Positions 1-8,816 of a stretch of DNA of 64,000 nucleotides are shown here, in pieces. A program made the position numbers and the translations under genes. Below the pieces are notes generated by a model. That model did no database searches. It was not told where the DNA came from and saw only the letters and a list, made by a program, of their open reading frames with translations. The DNA is taken from contig NZ_SLUP01000007.1 of assembly GCF_004341235.1 (NCBI RefSeq), positions 186,001 to 250,000 on the forward strand, written 5' to 3'. The first letter of the stretch is position 1. Every line of letters starts with the position of its first letter. This stretch comes from Mariniflexile fucanivorans. Its GTDB lineage: Bacteria > Bacteroidota > Bacteroidia > Flavobacteriales > Flavobacteriaceae.

Positions 1-37
1 AAATTATCAAATACAAACCATTATAAAATTTTAAATT

Positions 38-1099
38 ATGAAAATGAACAAACTTACTTTATTAGCCTTAACAATAGGCATTATTTTTACATCTTGTACA
101 AACGACGATGATCCTGTAGATGTAATTAAAGGTGAATATGACAACGGAATAATAGTCTTAAACGAAGGTGGATTTTACCAAGGGAATGCCTCTATTTCTT
201 ATGTGTCTGATGATTATTCTACTGTTGAAAATTCTGTTTTTTATAATGTAAACTCAAAATTGTTAGGTGATACAGCGCAAAGTATCGCGTTTTTGGATGA
301 CTTAGCTTATATTGTTGTAAACGTATCTCAAACCATTGAAGTGGTAAATCGCTATACGTTTCTATCTGTAGCAACTATTGATACGGGTTTAACAAACCCA
401 AGATACATAGCTTTTGCTAATGGAAAAGGGTATGTAACCGATTGGGGAGATGGAGGAAGTACTACCGATGATGTTGTAGCTGTTATAAATTTAACAACAA
501 ATACCGTAGAAAGCTCTATTCCTGTAGGGGAAGGTCCTGAGCAAATTTTGTCTAAAAACAATAAATTGTACGTGTCTCATAAAGGAGGTTGGTCCACAAA
601 CAATATTGTTTCCGTAATTGATACGGCGACAAATGGGGTTCAAACTATTACGGTTGATGATGTTCCAGATGAAATGATACTAGATGAAGCTGGCGATTTA
701 GTTGTTTTAAGTGAAGGTGCAAATCAATATTGGTTAACACCAGCTGTTGAAACTCCTGGAGCAATTACTAAAATTAATACAACAGACAACTCTATCATAT
801 CAACTCTTACTTTTGAAGCGGGAGTACATCCAAGTTTAATGGCATATAGCGATGGTAAAATTTATTATCAAGTGTCTGGTAAAGTTTATTCAATAACAGA
901 TAGCGCTACAAGTTTGTCCACTACAAGTATTATTGATGATTCTTTTTATGGAATGGCGGTCAATAATAATACATTATACGGTACAAAAACAAATTTTACA
1001 GCAGGTACAGGCGAAATGCTTATTTATAATTTAGCAACAAATACCTTGAATACTACTAAAACATTAAAAGTAGGAGCTGCTAAAATTTACTTCAATTAA
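38..1099 (+). CDS. BtuG-like surface beta-propeller lipoprotein (DUF5074/YncE-type)
   Basis: The 353-residue product begins with a lipoprotein signal whose lipobox ends at Cys20 (FTSC) followed by an acidic TNDDD stretch, as in Bacteroidota surface lipoproteins. The rest is a run of YVTN/YncE-type beta-propeller blades (for example residues 115-190, with VVAVINLTTNTV followed by IPVGEGPEQIL). Proteins of this make-up include BtuG, which caps the B12 transporter BtuB on the outer membrane. A B12 role here is inferred from the fold plus the next gene and the nearby DUF71 gene; the expected TonB receptor would lie upstream, outside the window. Another surface-binding role is possible. A hairpin terminator follows. 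Confidence 0.7.
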   Translation: MKMNKLTLLALTIGIIFTSCTNDDDPVDVIKGEYDNGIIVLNEGGFYQGNASISYVSDDYSTVENSVFYNVNSKLLGDTAQSIAFLDDLAYIVVNVSQTIEVVNRYTFLSVATIDTGLTNPRYIAFANGKGYVTDWGDGGSTTDDVVAVINLTTNTVESSIPVGEGPEQILSKNNKLYVSHKGGWSTNNIVSVIDTATNGVQTITVDDVPDEMILDEAGDLVVLSEGANQYWLTPAVETPGAITKINTTDNSIISTLTFEAGVHPSLMAYSDGKIYYQVSGKVYSITDSATSLSTTSIIDDSFYGMAVNNNTLYGTKTNFTAGTGEMLIYNLATNTLNTTKTLKVGAAKIYFN

Positions 1100-1113
1100 T
1101 ACTTCATTTTCAA

Positions 1114-1172
1114 AAAACCTTATATGCCATTTTTTCTATCAAAGCTCATAGATAGCAAGCATATAAGGTTTT
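1114..1172 (+). terminator. Nested hairpin after the BtuG-like gene
   Basis: The arms at 1114-1127 (AAAACCTTATATGC) and 1159-1172 (GCATATAAGGTTTT) are perfectly complementary. An inner CTATC/GATAG pair lies at 1136-1140 and 1151-1155, and the right arm runs into T-rich sequence. It probably terminates or attenuates between the two surface genes. Confidence 0.6.
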
Positions 1173-1262
1173 TTAATTAAAACATAACCAGTTAACATAC
1201 AGTGATATATATGAAGTCGCATTTTGTGACTGAATTTCCACATCCAAATTTTAGAATAAATT

Positions 1263-2231
1263 ATGAAACAGAATTACTTTTTTTTCGGACTTTTTATATT
1301 GTTAAATAGTTTAATGAATGGACAATCTTACGCTCCTGTAGTAGGAGCTGAAGGTACAACAGCCATTTATCGAGACTCCGAAGTTTTTACAGCCTGGGCA
1401 ACAGGTATAACGTTGGTTAGAGGTCCACAAGATATTGTTAATCCTACGGGCGCATTGGCAAGTGCCGGAAGTGCTGAAAATGCTATTGATAAAGCGAATG
1501 GGCAAATTGTTAGTTTAGGAGATGGAGGAACTGCAACTTTAACATTTAACACGCCTATAGCTAATGGTTCGGGTTTTGATTTAGCTGTTTTTGAAAATAG
1601 TTTTAGTGATACCTTTTTAGAATTGGCTTTTGTTGAAGTGAGTTCTGATGGGGTTAACTTTTTTAGATTTCCTGCGCATAGCCAAACTCAAACTACCAAA
1701 CAAGTGGGAGGTTTTGGAAATCTTGATGCCACTTATATTAATAATTTAGCTGGAAAATATAAAGCAAGTTATGGTACGCCTTTCGATTTAGAAGATATTG
1801 ATGATGATGTTTTGCTTGATAAAAATAGCATTACCCATGTAAAAATAATTGATGTTGTAGGAACTATAAACCCAACTTATGCTACATATGATATTTTTGG
1901 GAATATGGTAAATGATCCCTATCCAACAGCTTTTGCATCATCGGGTTTCGATTTAGATGCTGTGGGCGTTATTAACCAAAAAACGTTAAGTTTAAGTAAT
2001 TCTGCAAATAATTTCGATATGGCATTATATCCAAACCCAGCTTCAAATTCCTTTCAAATTTCAGAAATAGGAATTTTAGAAGTGTATTCGGTTTCAGGAA
2101 GTCTGGTATTAAAACAAGAATTAAAAGTGAAGCAAACACCAGTTTCAATAGAAAAATTACATTCAGGCATTTATATGGTGAAGTTAACTAATGAGCAAGG
2201 TTCAAGTATTCAAAAATTAATCAAGCACTAA
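1263..2231 (+). CDS. T9SS-exported cell-surface protein, probable B12-locus partner
   Basis: The 322-residue protein has a Sec signal peptide (about residues 1-20, cleaved near NGQS). Residues 21-240 form a domain with GQIVSLGDGGTATLTF and FDLAVFENSF. The C-terminal part (about 253-322) is a type A sorting domain: LYPNPASN, then the usual beta-strands and a basic end (KLIKH). It is therefore exported through the type IX system and held at or shed from the cell surface. Proteins of this kind often sit beside BtuG-like lipoproteins in flavobacterial cobalamin loci (family knowledge, recalled rather than searched). It could be functionally like the Bacteroides B12-binding protein BtuH, but no homology to BtuH is claimed. 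Confidence 0.6.
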   Translation: MKQNYFFFGLFILLNSLMNGQSYAPVVGAEGTTAIYRDSEVFTAWATGITLVRGPQDIVNPTGALASAGSAENAIDKANGQIVSLGDGGTATLTFNTPIANGSGFDLAVFENSFSDTFLELAFVEVSSDGVNFFRFPAHSQTQTTKQVGGFGNLDATYINNLAGKYKASYGTPFDLEDIDDDVLLDKNSITHVKIIDVVGTINPTYATYDIFGNMVNDPYPTAFASSGFDLDAVGVINQKTLSLSNSANNFDMALYPNPASNSFQISEIGILEVYSVSGSLVLKQELKVKQTPVSIEKLHSGIYMVKLTNEQGSSIQKLIKH

Positions 2232-2282
2232 ATTCGTGATTATTTAAACTTTAATAACGACTGAAAAAAAGCTTAGTTAAAG

Positions 2283-2353
2283 GTCATATTGAGCTTGTCG
2301 AAATATTTTAGCTTTCTGCTAATCGATATCGGTTTCGACAGGCTCAACCTGAT
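2283..2353. repeat. R1 palindromic repeat, copy 1
   Basis: Left arm TTGAGCTTGTCGAAA (2289-2303) and right arm TTTCGACAGGCTCAA (2333-2347) form a near-perfect hairpin. The same unit recurs at 8514-8572 and 19769-19826. It sits between convergent genes and may act as a bidirectional terminator or be a miniature mobile repeat. Confidence 0.8.
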
Positions 2354-2389
2354 AAAGTAAATATTAAAGACTTTTTTATGGGTACATTT

Positions 2390-3139
2390 TTATTGCAAAA
2401 GTAAATCGCAATACCAAACACCATATGTATCACTGTCATTTTGTGAATTATCGGTTTTTGGACTGTCGTATTCGCGATATACTTTTTCTCCAATAGTAAA
2501 AGAGATGGGGTTTTTAAAAATAGGACCATCAAAACAAAAGGTGTGAAATTCGCCGTTTTCGCCACAAGGATCTACGCCTTTAGGTAAATTATGAATGAAG
2601 TTTTCATCAATAACGGTTCCAACAAAGTCTTCATTAAAATATTTTGAATTCGCACAAACAACAATTGTCTTAAAACCTAAATCCAAAAACTCATGTATTA
2701 ATTCAGAAGTATCTCGTTTCCAAATAGGAAAAACAGCATGTAAGCCTACTTTAGCCAATTGGTTTTCACGATACGTTTTTAAATCTTCCAAAAAAATATC
2801 ACCAAAAGCGGTGTGTGTAAAGCCATCATTTTTTAATCTTGTAACAGCTTCGGTCATTTTTTGTTCGTAAACGACCATATCGGGCATTTCGGGTAATTCA
2901 ATAAAGCTCGATTTAATTTGTAAAGCTTCGGTTTGTGCTTTTAACAGTTCTTTTCTAAGTCCGTGCATGGATACACGGTTGTAATGACTGTTTATGGTGG
3001 TAATTAATTCATCAACAGTATAACGCTCGTCTTTTAATAAATGATAAAGTGCTAAAGCAGAATCTTTCCCAGAACTCCAGTTAAAATAGGTTTTATTCTT
3101 TTCCAAAGTAATCGTTTTCGATATACATTTCCTTTTCAA
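2390..3139 (-). CDS. DUF71/COG2102 ATP-pyrophosphatase (diphthine-ammonia-ligase-like; possible B12 salvage type)
   Basis: The product has the PP-loop motif SGKDSALALYHLL near residue 22 and the later DUF71 signature GEFHTFCFDGPIF near the C-terminus, with 249 residues as usual. The archaeal/eukaryotic Dph6 branch amidates diphthine, which bacteria lack. Comparative genomics has linked one bacterial branch of this family to cobinamide/B12 salvage, which fits the BtuG-like gene 1.3 kb away. The chosen ATG overlaps the end of the upstream S41 protease gene by 47 nt. A TTG at 3104-3106 would cut the overlap to 14 nt and start the protein just before KTYFNWSSGKDS, so the exact start is open. Confidence 0.75.
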   Translation of the reverse strand: MKRKCISKTITLEKNKTYFNWSSGKDSALALYHLLKDERYTVDELITTINSHYNRVSMHGLRKELLKAQTEALQIKSSFIELPEMPDMVVYEQKMTEAVTRLKNDGFTHTAFGDIFLEDLKTYRENQLAKVGLHAVFPIWKRDTSELIHEFLDLGFKTIVVCANSKYFNEDFVGTVIDENFIHNLPKGVDPCGENGEFHTFCFDGPIFKNPISFTIGEKVYREYDSPKTDNSQNDSDTYGVWYCDLLLQ

Positions 3140-4565
3140 ACTTTTTACTTGTATCAGTTAGTTCTAATTTTTTTGCAAAAAGTTGTTTTTTAGATGAGCT
3201 TATCTTACCCGTAACTCCTTTAATATCGTCTAAAGCCGCTTTTAAAACTACTTCATTTTCATCACCAAAAGCAAGAATGTTATTCCAATATTCGTATTCT
3301 TTTACCTCAATATCTGGTGCAAAACCTTGGGTATAATCGCTTTCGCCATTTTTGTTTGATATTTGAAAAACTATGGGCTGCATGGCATAACTATGGCTTG
3401 AATTTGCCGACGATGGATCTTGATAATCGGTTTTTGGCGAATCGTAAAGTGTGATAGAACCTACATTTTTGCCTTCAGTTGTCGTGCCAACCAATTTTAC
3501 CGAATTCATATAAGGTTTTAATCCGTTTATAACCATTTCGCTGGCCGATGCCGTACTATTGGATGTTAAAACGTATAAGTTATTAATGGTGTTTAATCGA
3601 TTAATAGTTTCAGTGCCTATTTTATTATCGTTGGAATCATAAACATTAAGAGTATTTGTAAAATGGTAAGACCCGTTTTCTTCTGTATGTTTTGAATTAA
3701 ATTTTAAATTGGCAAATTCTTCTACGTTAGCATCAGCATAAATCATACTTGATAAATAGGCCGATGTTGCTACAGATCCGCCACCGTTTAACCTTAAATC
3801 TAGAATTAATTCATTAATGTTTTCATTTTTAAAATATGAAAAAGCCGCATTTAATTCATCGTTGTATGAAGTTCTAAACCCATTATAAACCAAATAGCCA
3901 ACTTTTTTACCATTCACATCATTAAAAATTTTCTTTAAATAAACAGGGTTTTCAAATATAACGGTAGCTGTTATGGTTTTTTCTTCTAAAAAAGTTAATA
4001 TACCATCATTTTCTGAAGCAAAAGAAAGCGTTACGGTATCTTCATATAAACCATTTACAACATTGTTGAAATTTGATGTATTCAATACCGTTCCATTAAT
4101 TGCATTAATAATATCTCCTCTTTTAATATTGACACTACTTGCAGGGGAATTATCTGCAACATATCTTACATATATTATAATGTCGCCATTACTGTTTATT
4201 TGAACAGACTGATAACGAATACCATGAGATATAGAAATTCCCTGAAATTCTTTTAGTTGCTCTACATAATCTTCAATAAACCAAGAAAACCTATCGGTAG
4301 TTCCATACTGAAACCTTAAGCTATTAAAAAAATCTTCAGGATTATCGGTTTGATTTAAAAAAGCCTGGTATTCACTTGAGTTGTCATCTTTTGAATCAGC
4401 TAAGTTGGGAACTTCAGATTGCCAATTGTACCAAGAATTCATGCCTTTCCAAACAAAATCATTAATTTCAGTAGTAGAAATTTGATTGTCATTTTCATCT
4501 TCAAAACAGCTGGTGGCTAAACAACTTATAAATAATATAATAGCAAGGTTTTTTAAGTTTTTCAT
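3093..4565 (-). CDS. S41 family (C-terminal processing) protease lipoprotein, paralog 1
   Basis: The 490-residue protein has a lipoprotein signal with Cys20 (ATSCFED). An N-terminal helical part is followed by a PDZ-like region (about 90-175) and the S41 fold (about 210-430). The active-site segment TASASE (Ser340/Ser342) and the general-base lysine in TTEGKNVG (Lys366) are both present, so the enzyme should be active at the cell envelope. It is one of a tandem pair with the next minus-strand gene (4635-6137), which shares the same plan and motifs and indicates local duplication. Its 3' end overlaps the DUF71 gene, so the two are probably co-transcribed. The substrate is unknown. Confidence 0.85.
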   Translation of the reverse strand: MKNLKNLAIILFISCLATSCFEDENDNQISTTEINDFVWKGMNSWYNWQSEVPNLADSKDDNSSEYQAFLNQTDNPEDFFNSLRFQYGTTDRFSWFIEDYVEQLKEFQGISISHGIRYQSVQINSNGDIIIYVRYVADNSPASSVNIKRGDIINAINGTVLNTSNFNNVVNGLYEDTVTLSFASENDGILTFLEEKTITATVIFENPVYLKKIFNDVNGKKVGYLVYNGFRTSYNDELNAAFSYFKNENINELILDLRLNGGGSVATSAYLSSMIYADANVEEFANLKFNSKHTEENGSYHFTNTLNVYDSNDNKIGTETINRLNTINNLYVLTSNSTASASEMVINGLKPYMNSVKLVGTTTEGKNVGSITLYDSPKTDYQDPSSANSSHSYAMQPIVFQISNKNGESDYTQGFAPDIEVKEYEYWNNILAFGDENEVVLKAALDDIKGVTGKISSSKKQLFAKKLELTDTSKKFEKEMYIENDYFGKE

Positions 4566-4634
4566 CTTGTACTATTTATATTGCATTTTTAAATGAAGCA
4601 ACATTAAAAAATTAACTGTTAAAATAGATTTTTT

Positions 4635-6137
4635 TTATTTAATAGGTTTCATTTCCATAATCATGTTTTTGCCTAAAGGTGTAAAATCTTTAGTGTCTGA
4701 AACGTTTTCAAAAGCTATACCAACCACTTTGTTAGCTTTAGAGGCGGTTGTTTTTGTAGTAGTTCCTGTAATTAAGGAAATGGCTTTCGCTAAAAAAGGT
4801 TCGCCTTCGTTTCCTAAAACTCCTAAATTTAAAAGGTTTTCCCCTTCGTACTCAACACCAGTAGATGATTGGTATGTTATGGTGTAATTGGGGGAAATGC
4901 CATTATAATAATCAGAAACTCCGTTTGCATTTGTGGCTTTAATAGCTATGGGTTGCATGGCGTATTTATGGTTAGCATTGGCTTGATCTTTACTAAAATC
5001 GGGCGAATCATATAATGTAACAGAGCCTACATACTTGCCATAAGTAGTCGATCCAATTTGAACAACATCGATATAAGGTTTAAGGCCATTTATAATTAAC
5101 TCGCTTGAAGAAGCAGTGCCATCTGTTGTAAGAATATAAATTCTGTTTAGATTAAGACTTGAAATCGCAGAACCATTAGAAAGCGTATTTACAAAAGGAT
5201 TAACTAATACTTCTGGTGTATTTGCTTCAAAATAAGCTTGATATTTTGAATTCCATTCTTCTTTATAAAATAGCTCACCATTAAACTGACCTGTTATCAT
5301 ACTAGCTAAAGCAACAGCAGTACTTCCAGTGCCTCCTGGATTATATCTTAAATCGAGAACCAATTCTGTAATTCCTTGGGTTTTTAATTGAGCAAATGCG
5401 CTGTTTAAATCACTTTCAAAATTTGTAACAAATTGGTTGTACATAAGGTACCCAATTCTTGTTCCATTAGATTCTATAACTTTATTTATTAAAATAGGAT
5501 TTTCAGTAAAATCAGTTTTAGTAAGTTCTACAGTTTTTCCATTTAGAGTTATAGTACTATCTGTAATATTCGCCATACCCAAAGTATAGGTGTTGTTGGT
5601 GCCAAATAATAAATTTGAATAATTACTTATTGTAAGTTGTTCTCCATCTACGGTAAGGAAAAATTCACCTCTTTTTATATTTTTATTGGAAGCATCAGAG
5701 TTGTTCGCAACATACCGAATATACCCAAAAACATCATCCGAACCAGATAGTCTAACCAAACTAAAATCTAATCCATTAGAATTAGAGTTTCCTTGTAAAT
5801 AGTTTTCCAATTCGGTATAATCGTCCACTAAAAAACTAAATTTATCAACCACATCAATTTCATATAATAAACCATCGAACAAAGCTTCGGGAGTACTATA
5901 GGAATTTAAAAAAGTATAATAATCATCTTGGTTGGTAAATTTATTATCTGCTAAATTTGCTATATTTTCTTGCCATAAATAGAGATTATTTAGACCTTTC
6001 CAAATAAAATCGTTTACCTCATTGTTTAAGGTTATGGGTTCTTGGGTTTCGCTATCGTCATTTTTACTACAGTTAAATGTTAAAACCGAAATAAATAATA
6101 ATAATATTAGTTTTAGGGGCAATCTTTCTGCTTTCAT
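4635..6137 (-). CDS. S41 family protease lipoprotein, paralog 2
   Basis: The product is 500 residues with a lipoprotein signal (LTFNCSKND, Cys near residue 23), PDZ-like and S41 domains, and the catalytic segment TASSSELIINGLKPY followed by TTYGKYVGS with the expected lysine. It matches the neighbouring paralog throughout (ASEMVINGLKPY in one, SSELIINGLKPY in the other; both have a YAMQPI segment late in the protein). It is transcribed divergently from the ECF sigma operon across about 150 bp, which suggests the sigma factor may control it. This is inference from position. Confidence 0.85.
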   Translation of the reverse strand: MKAERLPLKLILLLFISVLTFNCSKNDDSETQEPITLNNEVNDFIWKGLNNLYLWQENIANLADNKFTNQDDYYTFLNSYSTPEALFDGLLYEIDVVDKFSFLVDDYTELENYLQGNSNSNGLDFSLVRLSGSDDVFGYIRYVANNSDASNKNIKRGEFFLTVDGEQLTISNYSNLLFGTNNTYTLGMANITDSTITLNGKTVELTKTDFTENPILINKVIESNGTRIGYLMYNQFVTNFESDLNSAFAQLKTQGITELVLDLRYNPGGTGSTAVALASMITGQFNGELFYKEEWNSKYQAYFEANTPEVLVNPFVNTLSNGSAISSLNLNRIYILTTDGTASSSELIINGLKPYIDVVQIGSTTYGKYVGSVTLYDSPDFSKDQANANHKYAMQPIAIKATNANGVSDYYNGISPNYTITYQSSTGVEYEGENLLNLGVLGNEGEPFLAKAISLITGTTTKTTASKANKVVGIAFENVSDTKDFTPLGKNMIMEMKPIK

Positions 6138-6284
6138 GTAATTTATTTATATTCAATAACTGTAAATGTACTTACATTATTATTTAATTAAAAAATATTT
6201 GTAACAATTTAGATGAACGTTCGTCGTAACATCAAACAGCCATAACAAAGCTATTTAAAACCAACCAAAGCAAGCCAACAAAAA

Positions 6285-6794
6285 ATGACTCAAACAGAGT
6301 TTTTAAATATTGTGATGCCTTTTAAGGATAAAGTGTTTCGTTTAGCAAAACGGTTGCTGGTATCTACTGAGGAAGCTGAAGATGCTACACAAGAGGTATT
6401 GCTGAAGTTATGGAACAACAAAACAAAAATTGAGGCTTATAAAAATGTGGAAGCATTCTCCATGACCATGACCAAGAATTTTTGTTTTGATAAATTGAAA
6501 TCGAAACAAGCACAAAATTTAAAAATTGTGCATAATAATTATGAAGATGTAAACACATCTTTGCAAAAACAAGTTGAATTAAACGATAGTGTTAACTGGG
6601 TGTCAAAAATTATTGAAGAATTGCCCGAACAACAAAAATTAGTCATTCAACTACGAGATATAGAAGCATACGATCTAGATGAGATTGCAAAAATGTTAGA
6701 TATGAACAACACTGCAGTGCGCGTAACCTTGTCTAGAGCTAGAAAAACAATAAGAGAAAAATTAACTAGTACACATAATTATGGTGTTAAATAA
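6285..6794 (+). CDS. ECF RNA polymerase sigma factor
   Basis: The 169-residue protein carries sigma region 2 (EEAEDATQEVLLKLWN, about residues 35-52) and region 4 (LPEQQKLVIQLRDIE, then the helix-turn-helix DLDEIAKMLDMNNTAVRVTLSRARKT, about 110-160). There is no region 1 or 3, as in ECF factors. The stop codon overlaps the start of the following transmembrane protein by 14 nt, the usual sigma/anti-sigma coupling. The 150 bp upstream contains two TGTAAC/CGTAAC-like words (about 6199-6232) that could be an autoregulatory promoter, but the spacing was not matched to a known consensus. Confidence 0.92.
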   Translation: MTQTEFLNIVMPFKDKVFRLAKRLLVSTEEAEDATQEVLLKLWNNKTKIEAYKNVEAFSMTMTKNFCFDKLKSKQAQNLKIVHNNYEDVNTSLQKQVELNDSVNWVSKIIEELPEQQKLVIQLRDIEAYDLDEIAKMLDMNNTAVRVTLSRARKTIREKLTSTHNYGVK

Positions 6795-7269
6795 TATAGA
6801 AAAGTTACTTGAAAAGTACGAAAACGGAGAAACATCGCTTCATGAAGAGCAACAGTTAAAAAACTATTTTTTGCAAGAAACTGTAGCGCCACATTTAGAA
6901 ATGTACAAGCCTATGTTTACGTATTTTCAAGTGAATAAGCAAGAACAATTTACTAAAGACCTTCCATTAAAAACTAAAAAAGTATTTAACTATAAATGGA
7001 TTGCTGTAGCTGCGGTGGCTGTTCTTACATTAGGATATTATTTTAAAGAACCTGCTGTTTCTTCTTATGAAGAGTATGCCTATGGAACTTACGATAATCC
7101 TGAAGATGCACTCAACGAAGTCACAAAACAGTTGGCAATGATTTCAAATCATTTTAATAAAGGCGTTTCAACTGTAAACTACCTTGATGAAGTAAACAAA
7201 GGTACCGAAACCCTTGGCTATTTGAATGAAATGGAAAACGCAACTAGTATCATTTTTAAAAAACAATAA
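6781..7269 (+). CDS. Probable membrane anti-sigma factor
   Basis: The 162-residue product has a cytoplasmic helical N-terminus (IEKLLEKYENGETSLHEEQQLKNYF), a single membrane span near residues 73-90 (WIAVAAVAVLTLGYYF) and a short outer part. The start codon lies inside the sigma gene. Its layout is that of flavobacterial ECF regulators with an N-terminal sigma-binding helix bundle, but no zinc-binding HxxxCxxC motif is visible. Translational coupling to the sigma gene is the main evidence for its role. Confidence 0.65.
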   Translation: MVLNNIEKLLEKYENGETSLHEEQQLKNYFLQETVAPHLEMYKPMFTYFQVNKQEQFTKDLPLKTKKVFNYKWIAVAAVAVLTLGYYFKEPAVSSYEEYAYGTYDNPEDALNEVTKQLAMISNHFNKGVSTVNYLDEVNKGTETLGYLNEMENATSIIFKKQ

Positions 7270-7332
7270 CCCGTACTGAGCTTATTTCAGTATCAAAAAA
7301 ACGAACAAATTAATACATTAAAAAGAAATAAT

Positions 7333-7896
7333 ATGAATAAGAGAATAATAGTAATCGTTATGGCAATAATGTTGTTGCCGCTAACCGGAATGTCTCAAGA
7401 TATTTTTGAAAAATATAACGACAATACCGATGTTACCTATGTATCCATTAAACCTAAAATGTTTCAAATGATAGCAAAAATGGGTATTAATGTAGAAGAA
7501 CCAGAAGCCAAAGCCTATATGGATATGGTAAAAAGTATTACCAGTTTTAGAACCATTGTTACCGATAATAAATCCATTTCGGCCGATATTAGTAAATGGG
7601 TTAAATCGCGTTCTAATTCTTTAGAAGAACTCATGGAGGTGAAAGACGAAGGTTCTGAAGTAAAATTTTATGTGAAAGAAGGCAAAGATTCCAACCATGT
7701 AAAAGAACTTTTAATTTTTGTAAATGGTATTAGTAATGTGATGAAAGAATCGGTTGAAGTTAATGGTCAACAAAGACGTTTTGAAACCGTTATCGTGTCG
7801 CTTACGGGAGATATCGATTTAAATGAAATTTCGAAATTAACCGAGAAAATGAATATTCCTGGAGGCAATCATTTAGATAAAAAGAAAAAGAAATAA
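7333..7896 (+). CDS. DUF4252 domain protein, exported
   Basis: The 187-residue protein has a Sec signal peptide (cleaved about residue 21, MSQD). Its body matches the DUF4252 pattern: an opening FEKYNDNTDVTYVSIKPKMFQMI, then a long alternating helix/strand region, and a basic lysine tail (DKKKKK). The family is Bacteroidota-specific and of unknown function. It usually occurs in pairs behind an ECF sigma/anti-sigma pair, exactly as here, which suggests an envelope target of that regulon. Confidence 0.75.
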   Translation: MNKRIIVIVMAIMLLPLTGMSQDIFEKYNDNTDVTYVSIKPKMFQMIAKMGINVEEPEAKAYMDMVKSITSFRTIVTDNKSISADISKWVKSRSNSLEELMEVKDEGSEVKFYVKEGKDSNHVKELLIFVNGISNVMKESVEVNGQQRRFETVIVSLTGDIDLNEISKLTEKMNIPGGNHLDKKKKK

Positions 7897-7911
7897 TACA
7901 AAACATCGATC

Positions 7912-8454
7912 ATGAATAGAACAATCAATCATATGTTATTAATTTTCGTTGCAACTTTAATGTGTGTGAGTTGTAATGATGGTGCTAGTTTACAACGCTA
8001 TTTTGTAGATCATCAAGAATCCAAAAATTTTATCACACAAGATGTGCCTATTTCTATGTTAAAAATAGACGAATCTAAATTAACAGTGGAACAAAAGGAA
8101 GCTTACCATTCTGTAAAACGTTTAAATTTTTTAGGCTATAAAGCGAATGAAACAAATGCTCAAACTTTAAAAGTGGAATTAGCAAAAGTTAAGGCTATTT
8201 TAAAAGATGAAAAGTATAAAGAGCTTATTGAATTTAGCGATAGAGGTAATAAAGTGGTGGTAAAATATATGGGTGATGATGAAGATGCTGATGAAGTAGT
8301 TGTTTTTGGAAGCTCAAAAGACATGGGCTTTGGCATTGTTCGGGTTTTAGGCGATGCTATGAGTCCTGATAAAATGGTTGCTTTGGTAAGTGTTCTACAA
8401 AATGCTAATGTTGATAAAGATCAAGTTCAAGATATTATGAACTTTTTTAAATAG
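7912..8454 (+). CDS. DUF4252 domain lipoprotein
   Basis: The 180-residue product has a lipoprotein signal (CVSCNDG, Cys21). Its body follows the preceding DUF4252 protein (ITQDVPISMLKIDESKLT, later FSDRGNKVVVKYMGDDEDADEVVVFG). It is 15 nt downstream of its partner and is the last gene of the sigma operon, ended by the long hairpin at 8476-8616. The function is unknown; periplasmic or outer-membrane attachment is expected. Confidence 0.75.
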   Translation: MNRTINHMLLIFVATLMCVSCNDGASLQRYFVDHQESKNFITQDVPISMLKIDESKLTVEQKEAYHSVKRLNFLGYKANETNAQTLKVELAKVKAILKDEKYKELIEFSDRGNKVVVKYMGDDEDADEVVVFGSSKDMGFGIVRVLGDAMSPDKMVALVSVLQNANVDKDQVQDIMNFFK

Positions 8455-8475
8455 AATATAGTTGTAATATAATGT

Positions 8476-8616
8476 AAAAAGAGGCTGTCTGAAAAGTGTA
8501 ATTCTGTGTCATATTGAGCCTGTCGAAATATTTTAACTTACTGATAATCAATATCAGTTTCGACAAGCTCAACCTGACAAAGTAAATACAATACACTTTT
8601 CAGACAGCCTCTTTTT
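8476..8616. repeat. R1 repeat, copy 2, as a 141-bp near-complete hairpin
   Basis: Outer arms at 8476-8500 and 8592-8616 are 25-bp perfect inverted repeats (core GGCTGTCTGAAAAGTGTA). Inner arms TTGAGCCTGTCGAAA (8514-8528) and TTTCGACAAGCTCAA (8558-8572) are the R1 core, and CTGATA/TATCAG closes the tip (8541-8557). The right arm ends in a T run beside the stop codon of the next gene. It lies between convergent transcripts and probably terminates both. Confidence 0.85.
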
Positions 8617-8807
8617 TATTTTAAATCGTTTTGTTTTTCTTTTTTAGATTTAGAATACACAACGAAAAAGTTTATTATAAGAACCAAAAAAAGGATAGTC
8701 AATACGGTTTTAACAATGTAATTATCTAAAATTTCTAAAACCCCAGACACAAAAAAACCACCTGCTATAATGCCGCAAAGTATTAATGATTGTCTGTCGT
8801 TTAACAT
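8616..8807 (-). CDS. Small two-helix membrane protein
   Basis: The 63-residue protein has two predicted membrane spans (about 8-25 and 31-50) and a charged tail (SKSKKEKQNDLK). It starts 9 nt after purB and is probably co-transcribed with it. No family is recognised. The stop codon falls within the end of the large hairpin. Confidence 0.55.
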   Translation of the reverse strand: MLNDRQSLILCGIIAGGFFVSGVLEILDNYIVKTVLTILFLVLIINFFVVYSKSKKEKQNDLK

Positions 8808-8816
8808 GGTTTAAAT

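Noticed and set aside
1311-1505. Minus-strand reading frame under the T9SS protein gene
   Set aside because: It lies wholly inside a well-supported gene, has no family features and no promoter.
6199-6232. TGTAAC...CGTAAC as an ECF -35/-10 pair
   Set aside because: Spacing does not fit well enough to call, and no second copy with the same layout was found upstream of the S41 genes.
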